A DNA stretch of 64,000 nt, taken from Pseudoalteromonas sp. UG3-2. GTDB lineage: Bacteria; Pseudomonadota; Gammaproteobacteria; Enterobacterales; Alteromonadaceae. The stretch is from assembly GCF_037120705.1 (NCBI RefSeq), contig NZ_JAWLJU010000002.1:2811501-2875500 (forward strand), given 5' to 3'. Both the position numbers and the translations under genes were made by a program. A model generated the notes under the pieces. That model was not told where the DNA came from, did no database searches, and saw nothing but the letters and a program-made list of their open reading frames with translations. This document shows, piece after piece, positions 47,253-55,903 of this stretch (the first letter of the stretch is position 1; each line of letters starts with the position of its first letter).

Positions 47253-47271
47253 TGAGGATGAATAATCCTCA
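47253..47271 (+). terminator. Hairpin after the Fur-regulated lipoprotein gene
   Basis: A perfect 7-bp inverted repeat (TGAGGAT, loop GAATA, ATCCTCA) starts 9 bases after the stop. No T run follows, so it is only a candidate terminator. Confidence 0.4.
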
Positions 47272-47299
47272 ATCACTGACCGGTTAGATTTCACCCGGT

Positions 47300-47315
47300 T
47301 GACATATATATGTCA
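47300..47315. promoter_or_regulatory. Perfect 16-bp palindrome upstream of the EAL-CBS-GGDEF gene
   Basis: TGACATATATATGTCA is a perfect palindrome 50 bases before the GTG start of the downstream cyclic-di-GMP gene. Location and symmetry suit an operator. The regulator is unknown. Confidence 0.45.
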
Positions 47316-47364
47316 TACACAGTTGTTAACGTTCGCGAATATCTTCATAGAGTGATACACCATT

Positions 47365-49143
47365 GTGGGATTTTCGCGAACCGAACTACTTAACAACATA
47401 ATAAAAGAAAAAGCGATTTTCACGCTATTTCAACCTATTTATGCTTTGAATCGCCGGCAAATTTTAGGCTTTGAAGCCTTGAGTCGAGGTAAAGCGGGCT
47501 CAGAGCTGGAAATGCCTGATGCGCTGTTTGCTACGGCGGCACAATGTGAACGCTTATCTGAGTTAGAGATTGTTTGCCGGGAATCGGCGATAAAAAACTT
47601 TGTGGCATTACAGCTGCCGGGCAAGTTATTTCTTAACGTTAGCCCAAAAGCCTTATTGGATCCTGCCCATCCCAAGGGCGAAACTCGTCACCTCACTCAG
47701 TTGTATGGCTTAGACCCCAGTCGCATCGTCATTGAGGTTACCGAGCAAGATAAAGTAGATGATGCCGACCTGTTATTAACCACCATTATTCACTACCGTG
47801 ATTTAGGCTTTCATATCGCCATTGATGATCTAGGGGCCGGGTATTCTGGTTTAAGAAAGTGGTCAGAACTTGCACCGGATTATGTCAAAGTGGATCGCTA
47901 CTTTATTGATCATTGCGACCAAAGCGTGGTTAAGCGCGAGTTTTTGAAGTCCATTATCGAATTAGCCAAAGTCACAAACACCCAAGTAATTGCAGAAGGG
48001 ATTGAGCGTATGGAAGAGCTCAAATTACTGGAGCAGTTGGGCATTGTAAATGCTCAAGGTTACCTCCTAGCCAAACCACAACAGCACCCCGATACTGAGC
48101 TTAAGCTGCTGCAATCACAGCAGCAACCACGTGAGCCACGCAGCGAACTAGAACAATCTATGGCGATTGGTTGGCTCGCCAAAGCCGTGAACGCAATTCA
48201 TACCTGTACCCAATGTATCGATGCTCATCGGCTATTTGAGCAAGACCGCGAGTTAACCAGCTTAGCTGTGGTGAACGATCAACGTGAGCCGGTAGGCCTG
48301 TTGCACCGCGATCAGCTGACAGAGGTATTTGCAGCCCCTTACGGTCACGCATTATTTGATAAAAAGTCGGTGACCAAATTGATGGACAAGCAGCCATTAA
48401 TTGTTGATGAGCAAGAGCCGCTAGACAACGTTAGCAAGCAAATCACCGACTATGAATTCGACATTCGTCGCCATATTATCATTACCCGCGAAGGGCGATA
48501 TTTAGGCCTGGCACCGCTACGAGATATTCTCAGGCATATTACTGAGGAAAAGATCCGTCATGCGCAGCATGCGAACCCGCTGACGATGCTGCCGGGTAAT
48601 GTGGCTATCAATGAAGCCATTGAACAACGCCTTAGAGGCGGTCATGAGTTTTCACTTGCTTATGTCGACTTAAACCATTTCAAACAGTTTAATGACTTAT
48701 ACGGTTATGCCAGTGGTGATAGTGTCATTAAGTTGTTGGCTGAAGTGACCGTTGCGGTATGCTCTTCGTCGCCAAGTTTTGTCGGTCATATTGGTGGTGA
48801 TGACTTTATGGTGGTGTTTGATACTGATGAAGCGAAACAGTTATGTCATAACATTATCACCGAGTTTGAACGTCAATCAAAAGCCTTTTTTACCCCAGAG
48901 CATGTTGATGCCGGTGGCTATTGGGCCACTAACCGAGAGGGGCAAAAGCAGCTTGTGCCCTTGTTGACTTTGTCTATCGGCCTAGTAAAACCAGACTTAA
49001 AGCACTGTGTGAATTCCCATCAAGTGGCGGCCTTAGCCACCGATGCCAAGAAAGAGGCGAAGCGCTACCGCAATAGTTACTTGTTTGTCTGTAACCGTCG
49101 CAAGCCAACTGTTGCCACGGTGCAATTGCAACAAACAGGTTGA
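47365..49143 (+). CDS. EAL-CBS-GGDEF cyclic-di-GMP signalling protein
   Basis: A 592-residue soluble protein with an unusual order: EAL at about residues 15-250, a CBS-domain pair at about 275-390 and GGDEF at about 410-575. The EAL site is complete (GFEALSRG, LNVSPKAL, EVTEQ, AIDDLGAGYSGL, YVKVDRYFI, IAEGIE, NAQGYLLAKP), so phosphodiesterase activity is likely. The GGDEF motif is GGDDF (HIGGDDFMVVF), a variant that may weaken cyclase activity. CBS pairs usually bind adenine nucleotides, suggesting control by energy state. The start is a GTG at 47365 without a strong ribosome site. Confidence 0.9.
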   Translation: MGFSRTELLNNIIKEKAIFTLFQPIYALNRRQILGFEALSRGKAGSELEMPDALFATAAQCERLSELEIVCRESAIKNFVALQLPGKLFLNVSPKALLDPAHPKGETRHLTQLYGLDPSRIVIEVTEQDKVDDADLLLTTIIHYRDLGFHIAIDDLGAGYSGLRKWSELAPDYVKVDRYFIDHCDQSVVKREFLKSIIELAKVTNTQVIAEGIERMEELKLLEQLGIVNAQGYLLAKPQQHPDTELKLLQSQQQPREPRSELEQSMAIGWLAKAVNAIHTCTQCIDAHRLFEQDRELTSLAVVNDQREPVGLLHRDQLTEVFAAPYGHALFDKKSVTKLMDKQPLIVDEQEPLDNVSKQITDYEFDIRRHIIITREGRYLGLAPLRDILRHITEEKIRHAQHANPLTMLPGNVAINEAIEQRLRGGHEFSLAYVDLNHFKQFNDLYGYASGDSVIKLLAEVTVAVCSSSPSFVGHIGGDDFMVVFDTDEAKQLCHNIITEFERQSKAFFTPEHVDAGGYWATNREGQKQLVPLLTLSIGLVKPDLKHCVNSHQVAALATDAKKEAKRYRNSYLFVCNRRKPTVATVQLQQTG

Positions 49144-49214
49144 CTAAGCAGGCTCGCACGGTATTGATAAACTCAAATAGATCTGACATTTATCAGTTTA
49201 TCTAGGTGATTATT

Positions 49215-50015
49215 ATGGGCATGAGGTTGGTGGCGATATTTTTGTCAGCATTAGCGGCGAGCTGGGTCGCCACACAGGCAAAAGCGGCACAACTGATTTA
49301 TGTGGCAAAAGAATCGCGAACACTTTACGATCGTGATTTGTATCTTTATGAGTTACTGCGAGCCGCGCTCGACGCTGCTGAATTTGAGGCCAAGTTCGAG
49401 CATGTAAAAGTGCACCCCCATCAACAACGCACCTTGATGGCACTGAGTCGCGGTAAAGTGGATCTGCATTGGTCAATGACCAGCCCTGTGCGTGAGCAAA
49501 TAGCCATTGCAATCAAGGTTCCTTTATATGGTGGTCGAATTGGTAAGCGGGTGTTGATGGTCCATAAAGATATTTATCCGGCTATAAAAAATGTGCGCTC
49601 TGTAGAGGATTTAAAGCGCTTTACTGCGGTTCAGGGTCATGATTGGCCGGATACCAAAATACTCAGTTATAATGGCTTAAAAGTGCGTCCTATCGCCGAT
49701 TATCAGGTCATGTTTAACCTCATCGCGAATAAAAAAGGCGATTACTTTCCCCGCTCTGTGATAGAGGCACAGTCTGAACTGATTGCACAAGCGCAAAGCC
49801 AGCTGATGATAGTGCCTGATTTCCATTTATCCTACCCAAGTGCCTTCTATTTTTTCGTCAATAAAGAGAAAAAAGAACTAGCACAGGCGTTACGTGACGG
49901 GCTCACAAAGATGATGGCGACAGGTGAGTTACAGGCATTACAACAAAAGTATGGCGTGTTAAAGCCACTGCAGAGCGTGGCTATTGAGTTGGCTAATCCA
50001 TACTTTAGCGATTAA
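49215..50015 (+). CDS. Orphan periplasmic substrate-binding-like protein
   Basis: A 266-residue exported protein with a signal peptide ending VATQAKAAQ. The mature part resembles family-3 solute-binding proteins: LIYVAKESRTLYDRDLYLYE, a VDLHWSMTSPVREQIA segment, and a late ALRDGLTKMMATGELQALQQ helix. No transporter genes are adjacent. Such proteins in this order often act as sensors or are of unknown use. The ATG at 49215 has AGGTGA at proper spacing; an in-frame GTG lies three codons upstream. The end overlaps the convergent membrane protein gene by 4 bp. Confidence 0.75.
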   Translation: MGMRLVAIFLSALAASWVATQAKAAQLIYVAKESRTLYDRDLYLYELLRAALDAAEFEAKFEHVKVHPHQQRTLMALSRGKVDLHWSMTSPVREQIAIAIKVPLYGGRIGKRVLMVHKDIYPAIKNVRSVEDLKRFTAVQGHDWPDTKILSYNGLKVRPIADYQVMFNLIANKKGDYFPRSVIEAQSELIAQAQSQLMIVPDFHLSYPSAFYFFVNKEKKELAQALRDGLTKMMATGELQALQQKYGVLKPLQSVAIELANPYFSD

Positions 50016-50632
50016 CGCCTTTTTCTCAAACTCGGCAAAGCGTAGTCGTATGCTTCTTTGTATTTGATTGCAGTTAGCACCGTCAGCACTCCGATATTGG
50101 AAGCGTAGATAATATAGCCTGCGACATCAAAGCTGTAGAAGAAAATAGTGCTATTAACGCCTTTAGCATGGCGTAAATAGTTTTCCACTAAGGCTGCAAA
50201 ACTAATAAACACCCCAAAAATAGCTAACCATGGCAGAACTTGATCGGCAAAGGTAAACTTTACTTGTGATTTCGGAAACAGCTTTTTGGTTATCTCAACT
50301 CGATAGGTGAGGGGGATAACAACCGTGAGATTAATTAAGAAATGGATGCCAAAAATAATGCTGTTTTGCACTAAACGACTGTTTTCACTTGAAGATAAAC
50401 TGACAAGACCGGATGAGAATATCACCACCTCTAAAGTGAAAGGGATCACCACTAAAACAGCGAGGGTACAAATGTTTATGTCTTTTAATCGCGTACCAAC
50501 CACTAACAGCGCTGACACAGACATAAGGTAAATTAAAAAGAAGTGATAGCGAATATCATACAACACAAAAAGACCTACCCCGATCACTGCATACGGTAAC
50601 AGTAGGTCTTTAATAGAAAAGTTTTTTTTCAT
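50012..50632 (-). CDS. Six-helix membrane protein of unknown family, next to a double-glycine peptide gene
   Basis: A 206-residue protein with about six membrane helices: near residues 11-28, 30-46, 54-78, 87-108, 130-150 and 164-188, separated by short loops, with a basic C-terminus PSLRKRR. No catalytic motif or known family is seen; there is no CAAX-protease Glu-Glu or His-kinase dimerisation motif. It lies 17 bp downstream of a 32-codon double-glycine-leader peptide gene and has no strong ribosome site of its own, so it may depend on translation of that peptide. Roles as immunity protein, receptor or exporter component are possible but unproven. Confidence 0.75.
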   Translation of the reverse strand: MKKNFSIKDLLLPYAVIGVGLFVLYDIRYHFFLIYLMSVSALLVVGTRLKDINICTLAVLVVIPFTLEVVIFSSGLVSLSSSENSRLVQNSIIFGIHFLINLTVVIPLTYRVEITKKLFPKSQVKFTFADQVLPWLAIFGVFISFAALVENYLRHAKGVNSTIFFYSFDVAGYIIYASNIGVLTVLTAIKYKEAYDYALPSLRKRR

Positions 50633-50649
50633 AGCGTACTGCGAGGAGC

Positions 50650-50748
50650 TTAGTCCTTCTTCGCTGAGTCTGCTGATTGTGGATGATCAGGTTCAAAGAT
50701 ACCGCCGCCAGACACTTTCTTACATTCTTTTAGATTAAGTTTTTGCAT
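50650..50748 (-). CDS. Double-glycine-leader peptide precursor, 32 residues
   Basis: A short gene with AAGGA eight bases before its ATG at 50748; an ATG two codons earlier (50754) is also open but too close to that site. The product begins MQKLNLKECKKVSGGG. Counting back from the second Gly, Leu is at -12, Glu at -8 and Val at -4, the spacing of double-glycine leaders cut by C39 peptidase exporters; Cys replaces the usual hydrophobic residue at -7. The predicted released core is 17 residues, GIFEPDHPQSADSAKKD, acidic and without Cys. No exporter is encoded nearby. It could be a bacteriocin, a modified peptide or a signal. Confidence 0.7.
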   Translation of the reverse strand: MQKLNLKECKKVSGGGIFEPDHPQSADSAKKD

Positions 50749-50762
50749 TTTCATATTCCTTA

Positions 50763-50787
50763 TTGAGTAGGCTTGAGTAGTTCAAGC
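50763..50787 (-). promoter_or_regulatory. Direct repeats and hairpin ahead of the peptide gene
   Basis: Immediately upstream of the peptide's ribosome site, TTGAGTAG occurs twice with a 10-base period (50763-50770 and 50773-50780), and GCTTGA/TCAAGC forms a 6-bp inverted repeat with a 5-base loop (50771-50787). Such spacing on one helix face suits a regulator site or a leader hairpin. The following 235 bases up to the chemoreceptor end are very AT-rich with no other clear element. Confidence 0.4.
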
Positions 50788-51022
50788 AATCGAACATGGT
50801 TTGTTGGTATTTTATGATAATTACAACTTAATAGGTGCATAACGACAAAACTGCAAGGCACACACTGAAGTGAGTAATACTATCGTTTATACTTCCTATA
50901 GATATAAACTTAACACTAAATAAACACAAGGTGAATAATAAATTAAACAATTTAATGTGTTATTAGTGTCATAAAGTTTACACTAGCATAAGACGCTGAC
51001 TTATATAATAAATTTAAGAAGT

Positions 51023-52654
51023 TTATATTTTGAATTTGGCCATCTCAGCTTCTAGGTTACCAGAAAGCGACTTTATGGTGTCTGTTGCTTGGTGCGCCTT
51101 AGCTGAAACTCTGGCGGTTTTATCTGCCGTGTCAGAGATGATAACCACGCGTTGTGCGGTGTCCTCTCCGGCATCCAGCTGCTCTTTTGCGGCATGGGCA
51201 ATTTGATGACTCATCTGCGAAATCGACTTTAACGAGTCTGCTACTTGGGCTAATGCCTCAGAAGCTTTGGTAGACATGGCTACGGTCTTCTCACTGGTGG
51301 TGATGCTGAGGCTCACCGAGGCTTTGGCATCTTGGGTTGCCCCTTGCAGCTTGGTTATCATGGTGTGTATTTCCTCGGTACTGTTTTGCGTGCGCTGTGC
51401 AAGCTGTCTGACTTCATCGGCCACCACGGCAAAGCCACGACCTTGCTCACCAGCGCGGGCCGCTTCTATGGCGGCATTCAGTGCCAATAAATTGGTTTGT
51501 TCGGCAATGGATTGGATCACCGTCAGAACGTTAGCAATATTTGCCACCTCTTCATCGAGTACCTGAATGTTATTACCAGCGCTGTCAATTTGTTGCTCAA
51601 GCAGGGCAATTTCATTGGCAGCCTGCGCCGTTAATTTATCTGCGGCATCACCTTGTTGCTCGGCATCGTTGACAAAATCGGCTGCTTGCTCAGCGTGCTC
51701 AACAACGGCTTGCGCTGAGGCGGTAAGCTCAGTAATGGCGGAGGCAACCATTTGGGTTTCTGAACTTAAGCTTTTGGTGAGTTGCTCTAGTTCCTCGGAG
51801 CGAATTTCGCTGTCATGGGATTGGCTTTGCAGTGCTTGGCTCGCTAGCTTTAAGCCTTCAACGACACCTTTTAAACCATCTTGCATATACGCCATAGCAG
51901 CGAGAATACTGTAGTCTTTGCAGTGATTGGTGGCTATGGAGCTGGTCAGGTTACCGCGTGAGACTTGCTTCACAATCGCTAACACGTCATTGATTTCAGC
52001 GCCAAGCTTATTGTTAAGGGACAAGCCAAATCTTGCCAGTGCAAAGGTCAGTGCTACGGCTACCACGAGGGATAAAGCGACTAACCAAATCGCAGTATCC
52101 CAATAGCGTTCATTGACCTCTTTGTAGCTTATTCCGGTGCCGACGTACCAGCCAAATCCTGGCGTTTTTTGCACCACAGAGGTGAGGTCGACCACTTCGC
52201 CTTGTCGTTCAGAATTCCAGTTATAAGTAATGATCTGTCCTACTTTATTACCAACCAGGCGCTCTACCATGGCACCTATGCTGTTACCGTTGGCATCTTT
52301 AAAATCGTTAAAGCTGGTGCCGTGAAGCTGTGGGTCATGGGGGGTGGCGATAAAGTCTAGTTCGGTATTGACGACATAAACATACTCAGAATCATGATAT
52401 TTATTCTCGCGAAGAACTTGCGTAGCCAAGGACTTAGCTTGGCTTTCAGTGAGCTTACCTTGGCTGGCAAATTGCTCAAATTGCTCAACAATATTGACGG
52501 TGCTTTTCATTAATTGATTGATACGCGCAATATTGTCGCTCTCACTGGCGTGGCGCAGTGATTGCAGCCCGACAAAAGCAACGGCCAATAACGAGAGAAA
52601 AATGGCGCTAGCAAAAGTGATTATTTTTGTTTTTAAGGTAAGTCGAGAAAACAC
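51023..52654 (-). CDS. Methyl-accepting chemotaxis protein with single Cache sensor
   Basis: A 543-residue chemoreceptor. It has a first membrane helix ([21 protein letters not shown]), a periplasmic single-Cache domain (about residues 40-190: [35 protein letters not shown]), a second helix ([19 protein letters not shown]), a HAMP-like linker and the signalling domain with the conserved hairpin tip [20 protein letters not shown] and [16 protein letters not shown]. The start chosen is a GTG at 52654 with AGGGGG seven bases upstream; earlier in-frame starts (ATG 52696) have no ribosome site. No C-terminal CheR-tether pentapeptide is seen. Cache receptors of this type sense small organic acids or amines; ligand unknown. 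Confidence 0.9.
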   Translation of the reverse strand: MFSRLTLKTKIITFASAIFLSLLAVAFVGLQSLRHASESDNIARINQLMKSTVNIVEQFEQFASQGKLTESQAKSLATQVLRENKYHDSEYVYVVNTELDFIATPHDPQLHGTSFNDFKDANGNSIGAMVERLVGNKVGQIITYNWNSERQGEVVDLTSVVQKTPGFGWYVGTGISYKEVNERYWDTAIWLVALSLVVAVALTFALARFGLSLNNKLGAEINDVLAIVKQVSRGNLTSSIATNHCKDYSILAAMAYMQDGLKGVVEGLKLASQALQSQSHDSEIRSEELEQLTKSLSSETQMVASAITELTASAQAVVEHAEQAADFVNDAEQQGDAADKLTAQAANEIALLEQQIDSAGNNIQVLDEEVANIANVLTVIQSIAEQTNLLALNAAIEAARAGEQGRGFAVVADEVRQLAQRTQNSTEEIHTMITKLQGATQDAKASVSLSITTSEKTVAMSTKASEALAQVADSLKSISQMSHQIAHAAKEQLDAGEDTAQRVVIISDTADKTARVSAKAHQATDTIKSLSGNLEAEMAKFKI

Positions 52655-52792
52655 AAGTATGCCCCCTGAAAATGCTACTGTTTTATGATTTAGCATGTTT
52701 AGGGGCAAGTTGTAAGTAGCGTGGGGCGTCTAAGCCCCAGTTTCGTGATGATATTTACTCATGAAGGCCCTATATTAGAGCCGCAGAGTGGC

Positions 52793-53503
52793 TTAGTTGC
52801 CGTTGATGGTCGCAACTTCGGCATCGCTTAATGGCCGATATTCGCCCGCCGCAAGGTCTGGATCTAGCTCAATGTCGGCTATGCTTTCTCTATGAAGTTC
52901 AACAACTTGATTGCCAACTGCAGCCAACATTCGCTTCACTTGGTGATACTTTCCTTCGCAGATAGACAAGCGCAATGCATACTTATCAAGTTGCTCAACC
53001 TTTGCCGGCAAAGTGGGGTGCTTTTCGCCGTGAAGCTCAACTCCTTGTTGTAAATCAAGCAGTGCCTCAGGCGTCAGCTCATCACGGCTTTCTAACACAT
53101 AGGTTTTAAATTTTTGTTTTTTAGGGGCGGTGATTTGATGCGACCACTCGCCATCGTTAGTAATAAGTACTAATCCTGTGGTGTCTATATCTAAGCGACC
53201 TGCGACATGAAAATCTTTTAAGTTCGGCTCGTCCAACAAATCAAACACGGTTGGGTATAAATCGTCCTTATTGGCGCACACATAACCGGCTGGCTTATTG
53301 AGCATGAAATAGCGTAAACCAAGGTACTCTAGCCGTTCGCCGTCCAGTGTTATACGGTCTTCAGCACGTACCTGAATGTCGCCTTTTTTGACGGTTTCGT
53401 CGTTGACGGTAACCCGCCCTTTTTTAATAATTGCTTTTACTTTGCTGCGCGGTAACTCGGCAACATGGCTCAAAAATTTCTCCAATCTACATGGAAACTT
53501 CAT
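52793..53503 (-). CDS. rsuA: 16S rRNA pseudouridine(516) synthase RsuA
   Basis: A 236-residue pseudouridine synthase with an N-terminal S4 domain (CRLEKFLSHVAELPRSKVKA) and the catalytic domain containing RYFMLNKPAGYVC, AGRLDIDTTGLVLITNDG with the catalytic Asp, EGKYHQVKRMLAAVGNQVVELHRESI and AAGEYRPLSD. These segments match E. coli RsuA more closely than RluB, RluE or RluF. ATG at 53503 is used; the TTG two codons upstream is unlikely. It would modify U516 of 16S rRNA. Confidence 0.92.
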   Translation of the reverse strand: MKFPCRLEKFLSHVAELPRSKVKAIIKKGRVTVNDETVKKGDIQVRAEDRITLDGERLEYLGLRYFMLNKPAGYVCANKDDLYPTVFDLLDEPNLKDFHVAGRLDIDTTGLVLITNDGEWSHQITAPKKQKFKTYVLESRDELTPEALLDLQQGVELHGEKHPTLPAKVEQLDKYALRLSICEGKYHQVKRMLAAVGNQVVELHRESIADIELDPDLAAGEYRPLSDAEVATINGN

Positions 53504-53526
53504 AATCAATTAACTCGAATAAAAAA

Positions 53527-53856
53527 TTAGTTTTTGCGGTATATCTCGGGTAATAAATCGTAGCAATGCACCGATAACGCAAATTGTTCAGGGACCTTAG
53601 CCTGTAACAACTTAAGTGCGGCCTCTGCCAAATCTTGTTTTTGCGCCGTGGTTCTGCCCGCCATTAAATGAATTTGCAAATGAATAAAACCTTGCTTGTC
53701 ATTTCCTAATTGAAAATCACCAAATGCCATGGCGCGAGTTTTTACTGAGGCTGGGTCAAACAGGCCATAAGCACAAGCAAATTGTTGCACTTGTGAAACC
53801 AATGCTGCGGTTTCAATAGGTAAGTTATCTGAATGTTCGAGCACAAAGTGGGGCAT
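53527..53856 (-). CDS. 5-carboxymethyl-2-hydroxymuconate isomerase-like tautomerase
   Basis: A 109-residue member of the CHMI branch of the tautomerase superfamily. It begins MPHFVLEHSDNL, giving an N-terminal Pro after Met removal, the catalytic base of this superfamily. Other marks are KTRAMAFGDFQLGNDKQGFIHLQIHL and GRTTAQKQDLAEAALKLL. CHMI acts in homoprotocatechuate breakdown, but no other hpa genes are here; isolated copies of this gene are common and their substrates unknown. GGGAG precedes the ATG. Confidence 0.87.
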   Translation of the reverse strand: MPHFVLEHSDNLPIETAALVSQVQQFACAYGLFDPASVKTRAMAFGDFQLGNDKQGFIHLQIHLMAGRTTAQKQDLAEAALKLLQAKVPEQFALSVHCYDLLPEIYRKN

Positions 53857-53939
53857 GTTCTACTCCCGAGGTTTTGCATTGAGATCAGAGTTTATGCTAT
53901 TTATCAGGGGTTATTCCAGAAAAGACTGAATTATTAGCT

Positions 53940-54734
53940 ATGTTATCTCTATTTAAATCTTCGCCTTTGTTAAGTGAAGAGGAAACCCAGTGGCTTATTG
54001 ATACTTTTGTGTGGGCGTTTGAACACTTTGATGGTGAGTATTTTCTTAGCCAAAGCAAGATCATTACACCCACAGTAGAGTGTTTTCCTGAGCCGGTTTC
54101 TAGCATTGAAGAAATGGCAAGCGTAGTGTTTGCCCGGGTTAAAAGCTATGCGGGGTTGCAAAATTGGCCCATACAGGTTGTCAGTCCGGCGCAAATGAGT
54201 GCGGCAGGAGCCATGCCAAAATTGCAGCTGGGGACGCCATTAAGAGGTGAAAACGCTCAAGTTGCAGGGCCTGCGGACGCCGTAAAGGTGTCGTTTAATC
54301 CTAATCAGATTAATCAACCCCAGGACTTAGTGGCCAGTTTTGCCGGTGCCCTTGCTAGAGTACTCATTTATCAGCGTGGCGTGTTGCCACCGGGGGGCGA
54401 AGCACAAATCGATGCTGCGTGTGATGTCTTGGCAAGCTTTTTTGGTTTTGGTGTTATGGTATCGAATACGGTGTACCATTTCCGCGGTGGTTGTGGCTCA
54501 TGTTATAACCCTTATGCTAATCGGCAAGCGGCTTTGACCGAGCAGCAAAGTGTTTTTGTGCATGCCTTGGTGTGTTACTTCAAAGGGGAGAAGCACGGTC
54601 ACAAGCATTTAAAGTCGCATTTAGTCGGACAGTTTAAAAAAGCCACTAAGCAAATTCGCAGCCTGATTAACAACTCAGAACGCGGTGACTTGTTAGCCTT
54701 ACAGGAGCACGCCCATGCTCGCTTACCTGGATGA
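53940..54734 (+). CDS. Conserved hypothetical protein, 264 residues
   Basis: A soluble protein without signal peptide. Noticeable segments are EEETQWLIDTFVWAFEHFDG at the N-terminus, VKVSFNPNQINQPQDLVASF in the middle, and a Gly/Cys-rich stretch HFRGGCGSCYNPYANRQAAL near residue 185, followed by a basic His-rich end (KGEKHGHKHLKSHL). The CxxC within GGCGSC could bind metal or form a disulfide. No family or enzyme motif is recognised. Its 3' end overlaps the LysE/RhtB gene by 20 bp, indicating coupled expression. Confidence 0.75.
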   Translation: MLSLFKSSPLLSEEETQWLIDTFVWAFEHFDGEYFLSQSKIITPTVECFPEPVSSIEEMASVVFARVKSYAGLQNWPIQVVSPAQMSAAGAMPKLQLGTPLRGENAQVAGPADAVKVSFNPNQINQPQDLVASFAGALARVLIYQRGVLPPGGEAQIDAACDVLASFFGFGVMVSNTVYHFRGGCGSCYNPYANRQAALTEQQSVFVHALVCYFKGEKHGHKHLKSHLVGQFKKATKQIRSLINNSERGDLLALQEHAHARLPG

Positions 54735-55338
54735 GTTTATTTTAATCGCTCTGGCGCACTTTTTTGCCGTTGCCAGTCCAGGTCCTGACTTTGCAATAGT
54801 TCTAAAGCAAAGTGTCCAGCAAGGTCGAGCCAACGCGCTGTGGACCAGTGCTGGAGTTGGCGTTGGCATACTCGTGCATGTCAGCTACTGCCTCTTAGGT
54901 GTGGCGTTGTTGTTATCACAGTCGCCGTTGTTATTCACCAGTGTACAGTATTTAGCGGCAGCGTATTTAGCTTACCTAGGTGTGCAAGCGTTGCGCACGG
55001 CTAAACCGCAGCCGCAACAAGCAAACACGGCTAAAGCTGCGGCTATTGAGTCACATTGGCTGGCGTTTAAACGCGGCTTTTTGGTTAATGCCCTAAACCC
55101 AAAAGCAACGCTGTTTTTCCTTTCACTTTTTACCCTAGTGATTGAACCCAGTACGCCCACTGGGGTGCAGCTGTTTTATGGCCTTTATATGGCGCTGGCG
55201 ACTTGGCTGTGGTTTTCGTTTTTGTCTTTAATATTATCTAAGCAGCAGGTGCGGGCGTTTTTTCATCGTGCAGGGCATTGGTTTGACCGCGGCATTGGTG
55301 TGATATTGTTGCTGCTTGCAGTAAGATTGGTGGTGTAA
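54715..55338 (+). CDS. LysE/RhtB family amino-acid exporter
   Basis: A 207-residue membrane protein with about six helices. The family signature AVASPGPDFAIVLKQSVQQG is at residues 19-38, followed by GVGVGILVHVSYCLLGVALL, KRGFLVNALNPKATLFFLSL and a final helix IGVILLLLAVRLVV. It would export amino acids or homoserine lactone-like metabolites; the substrate cannot be predicted. It is sandwiched between overlapping genes: 20 bp with the upstream unknown gene and a TAATG overlap with the downstream gamma-glutamylcyclotransferase. Confidence 0.92.
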   Translation: MLAYLDEFILIALAHFFAVASPGPDFAIVLKQSVQQGRANALWTSAGVGVGILVHVSYCLLGVALLLSQSPLLFTSVQYLAAAYLAYLGVQALRTAKPQPQQANTAKAAAIESHWLAFKRGFLVNALNPKATLFFLSLFTLVIEPSTPTGVQLFYGLYMALATWLWFSFLSLILSKQQVRAFFHRAGHWFDRGIGVILLLLAVRLVV

Positions 55339-55838
55339 TGACGGATAGAAATATAATTAACTTTAGTTTTGGCTCGAATATGTCAACCGCAAGGTTGTTA
55401 GCGCGTCTACCGCAGGCGCAGCTGTTGGGGGTCGGCAAACTGAGCGGTTACCGCTTAACCTTTGATATGCTCAGCACCGATGGCTCAGCTAAGTGCAGTA
55501 TTACTACTTGCCATCCTAGCAGTGAAGTGTATGGCGTGCTGTATGCGCTAAATCATGCTGAAAAACGCCGTCTCGATGAAATTGAGGGCAGTCGCTATCA
55601 TTGTCGCAATTTAGCGGTTGAGCATCTGGGTTACGGCCATGTCGAGGCATGGTGCTATATTGCCAATACGTTTATTGAGCAGCAGCTGCCATATGACTGG
55701 TATGTGCAGCATGTTTTGGCGGGAGCCAGAGAGCACCAACTGCCGAGTGACTATATTAACGCGATTGCAGATCAGCAACACCATATAGACCCTGATACCA
55801 CTAGGCGTGCAAGGGAGCTGGCAATTTATAACTTTTAA
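55338..55838 (+). CDS. Gamma-glutamylcyclotransferase family protein
   Basis: A 166-residue protein of the GGCT/AIG2 fold. The substrate-loop motif is NFSFGSNMS at residues 8-16 (usual form YGSNM), and the catalytic acid is the Glu in RRLDEIEGSRYH near residue 80. The end (LPSDYINAIADQ) is also typical of bacterial GGCT-like proteins. Such enzymes release 5-oxoproline from gamma-glutamyl peptides or amines. Translational overlap with the LysE/RhtB exporter suggests a joint role in handling a gamma-glutamyl compound or amino acid, which is inference. Confidence 0.88.
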   Translation: MTDRNIINFSFGSNMSTARLLARLPQAQLLGVGKLSGYRLTFDMLSTDGSAKCSITTCHPSSEVYGVLYALNHAEKRRLDEIEGSRYHCRNLAVEHLGYGHVEAWCYIANTFIEQQLPYDWYVQHVLAGAREHQLPSDYINAIADQQHHIDPDTTRRARELAIYNF

Positions 55839-55903
55839 TGACCATGGTAAGTTGCCGAAATGAGGCAGTGCCATATCATCTTAAGCTTACTCAAGGATAA
55901 ACA

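Noticed and set aside
47300..47315. Reading TGACATATATATGTCA as a Pho box
   Set aside because: TGTCA-like halves are inverted rather than direct repeats, unlike the tandem heptamers of true Pho boxes in this window.
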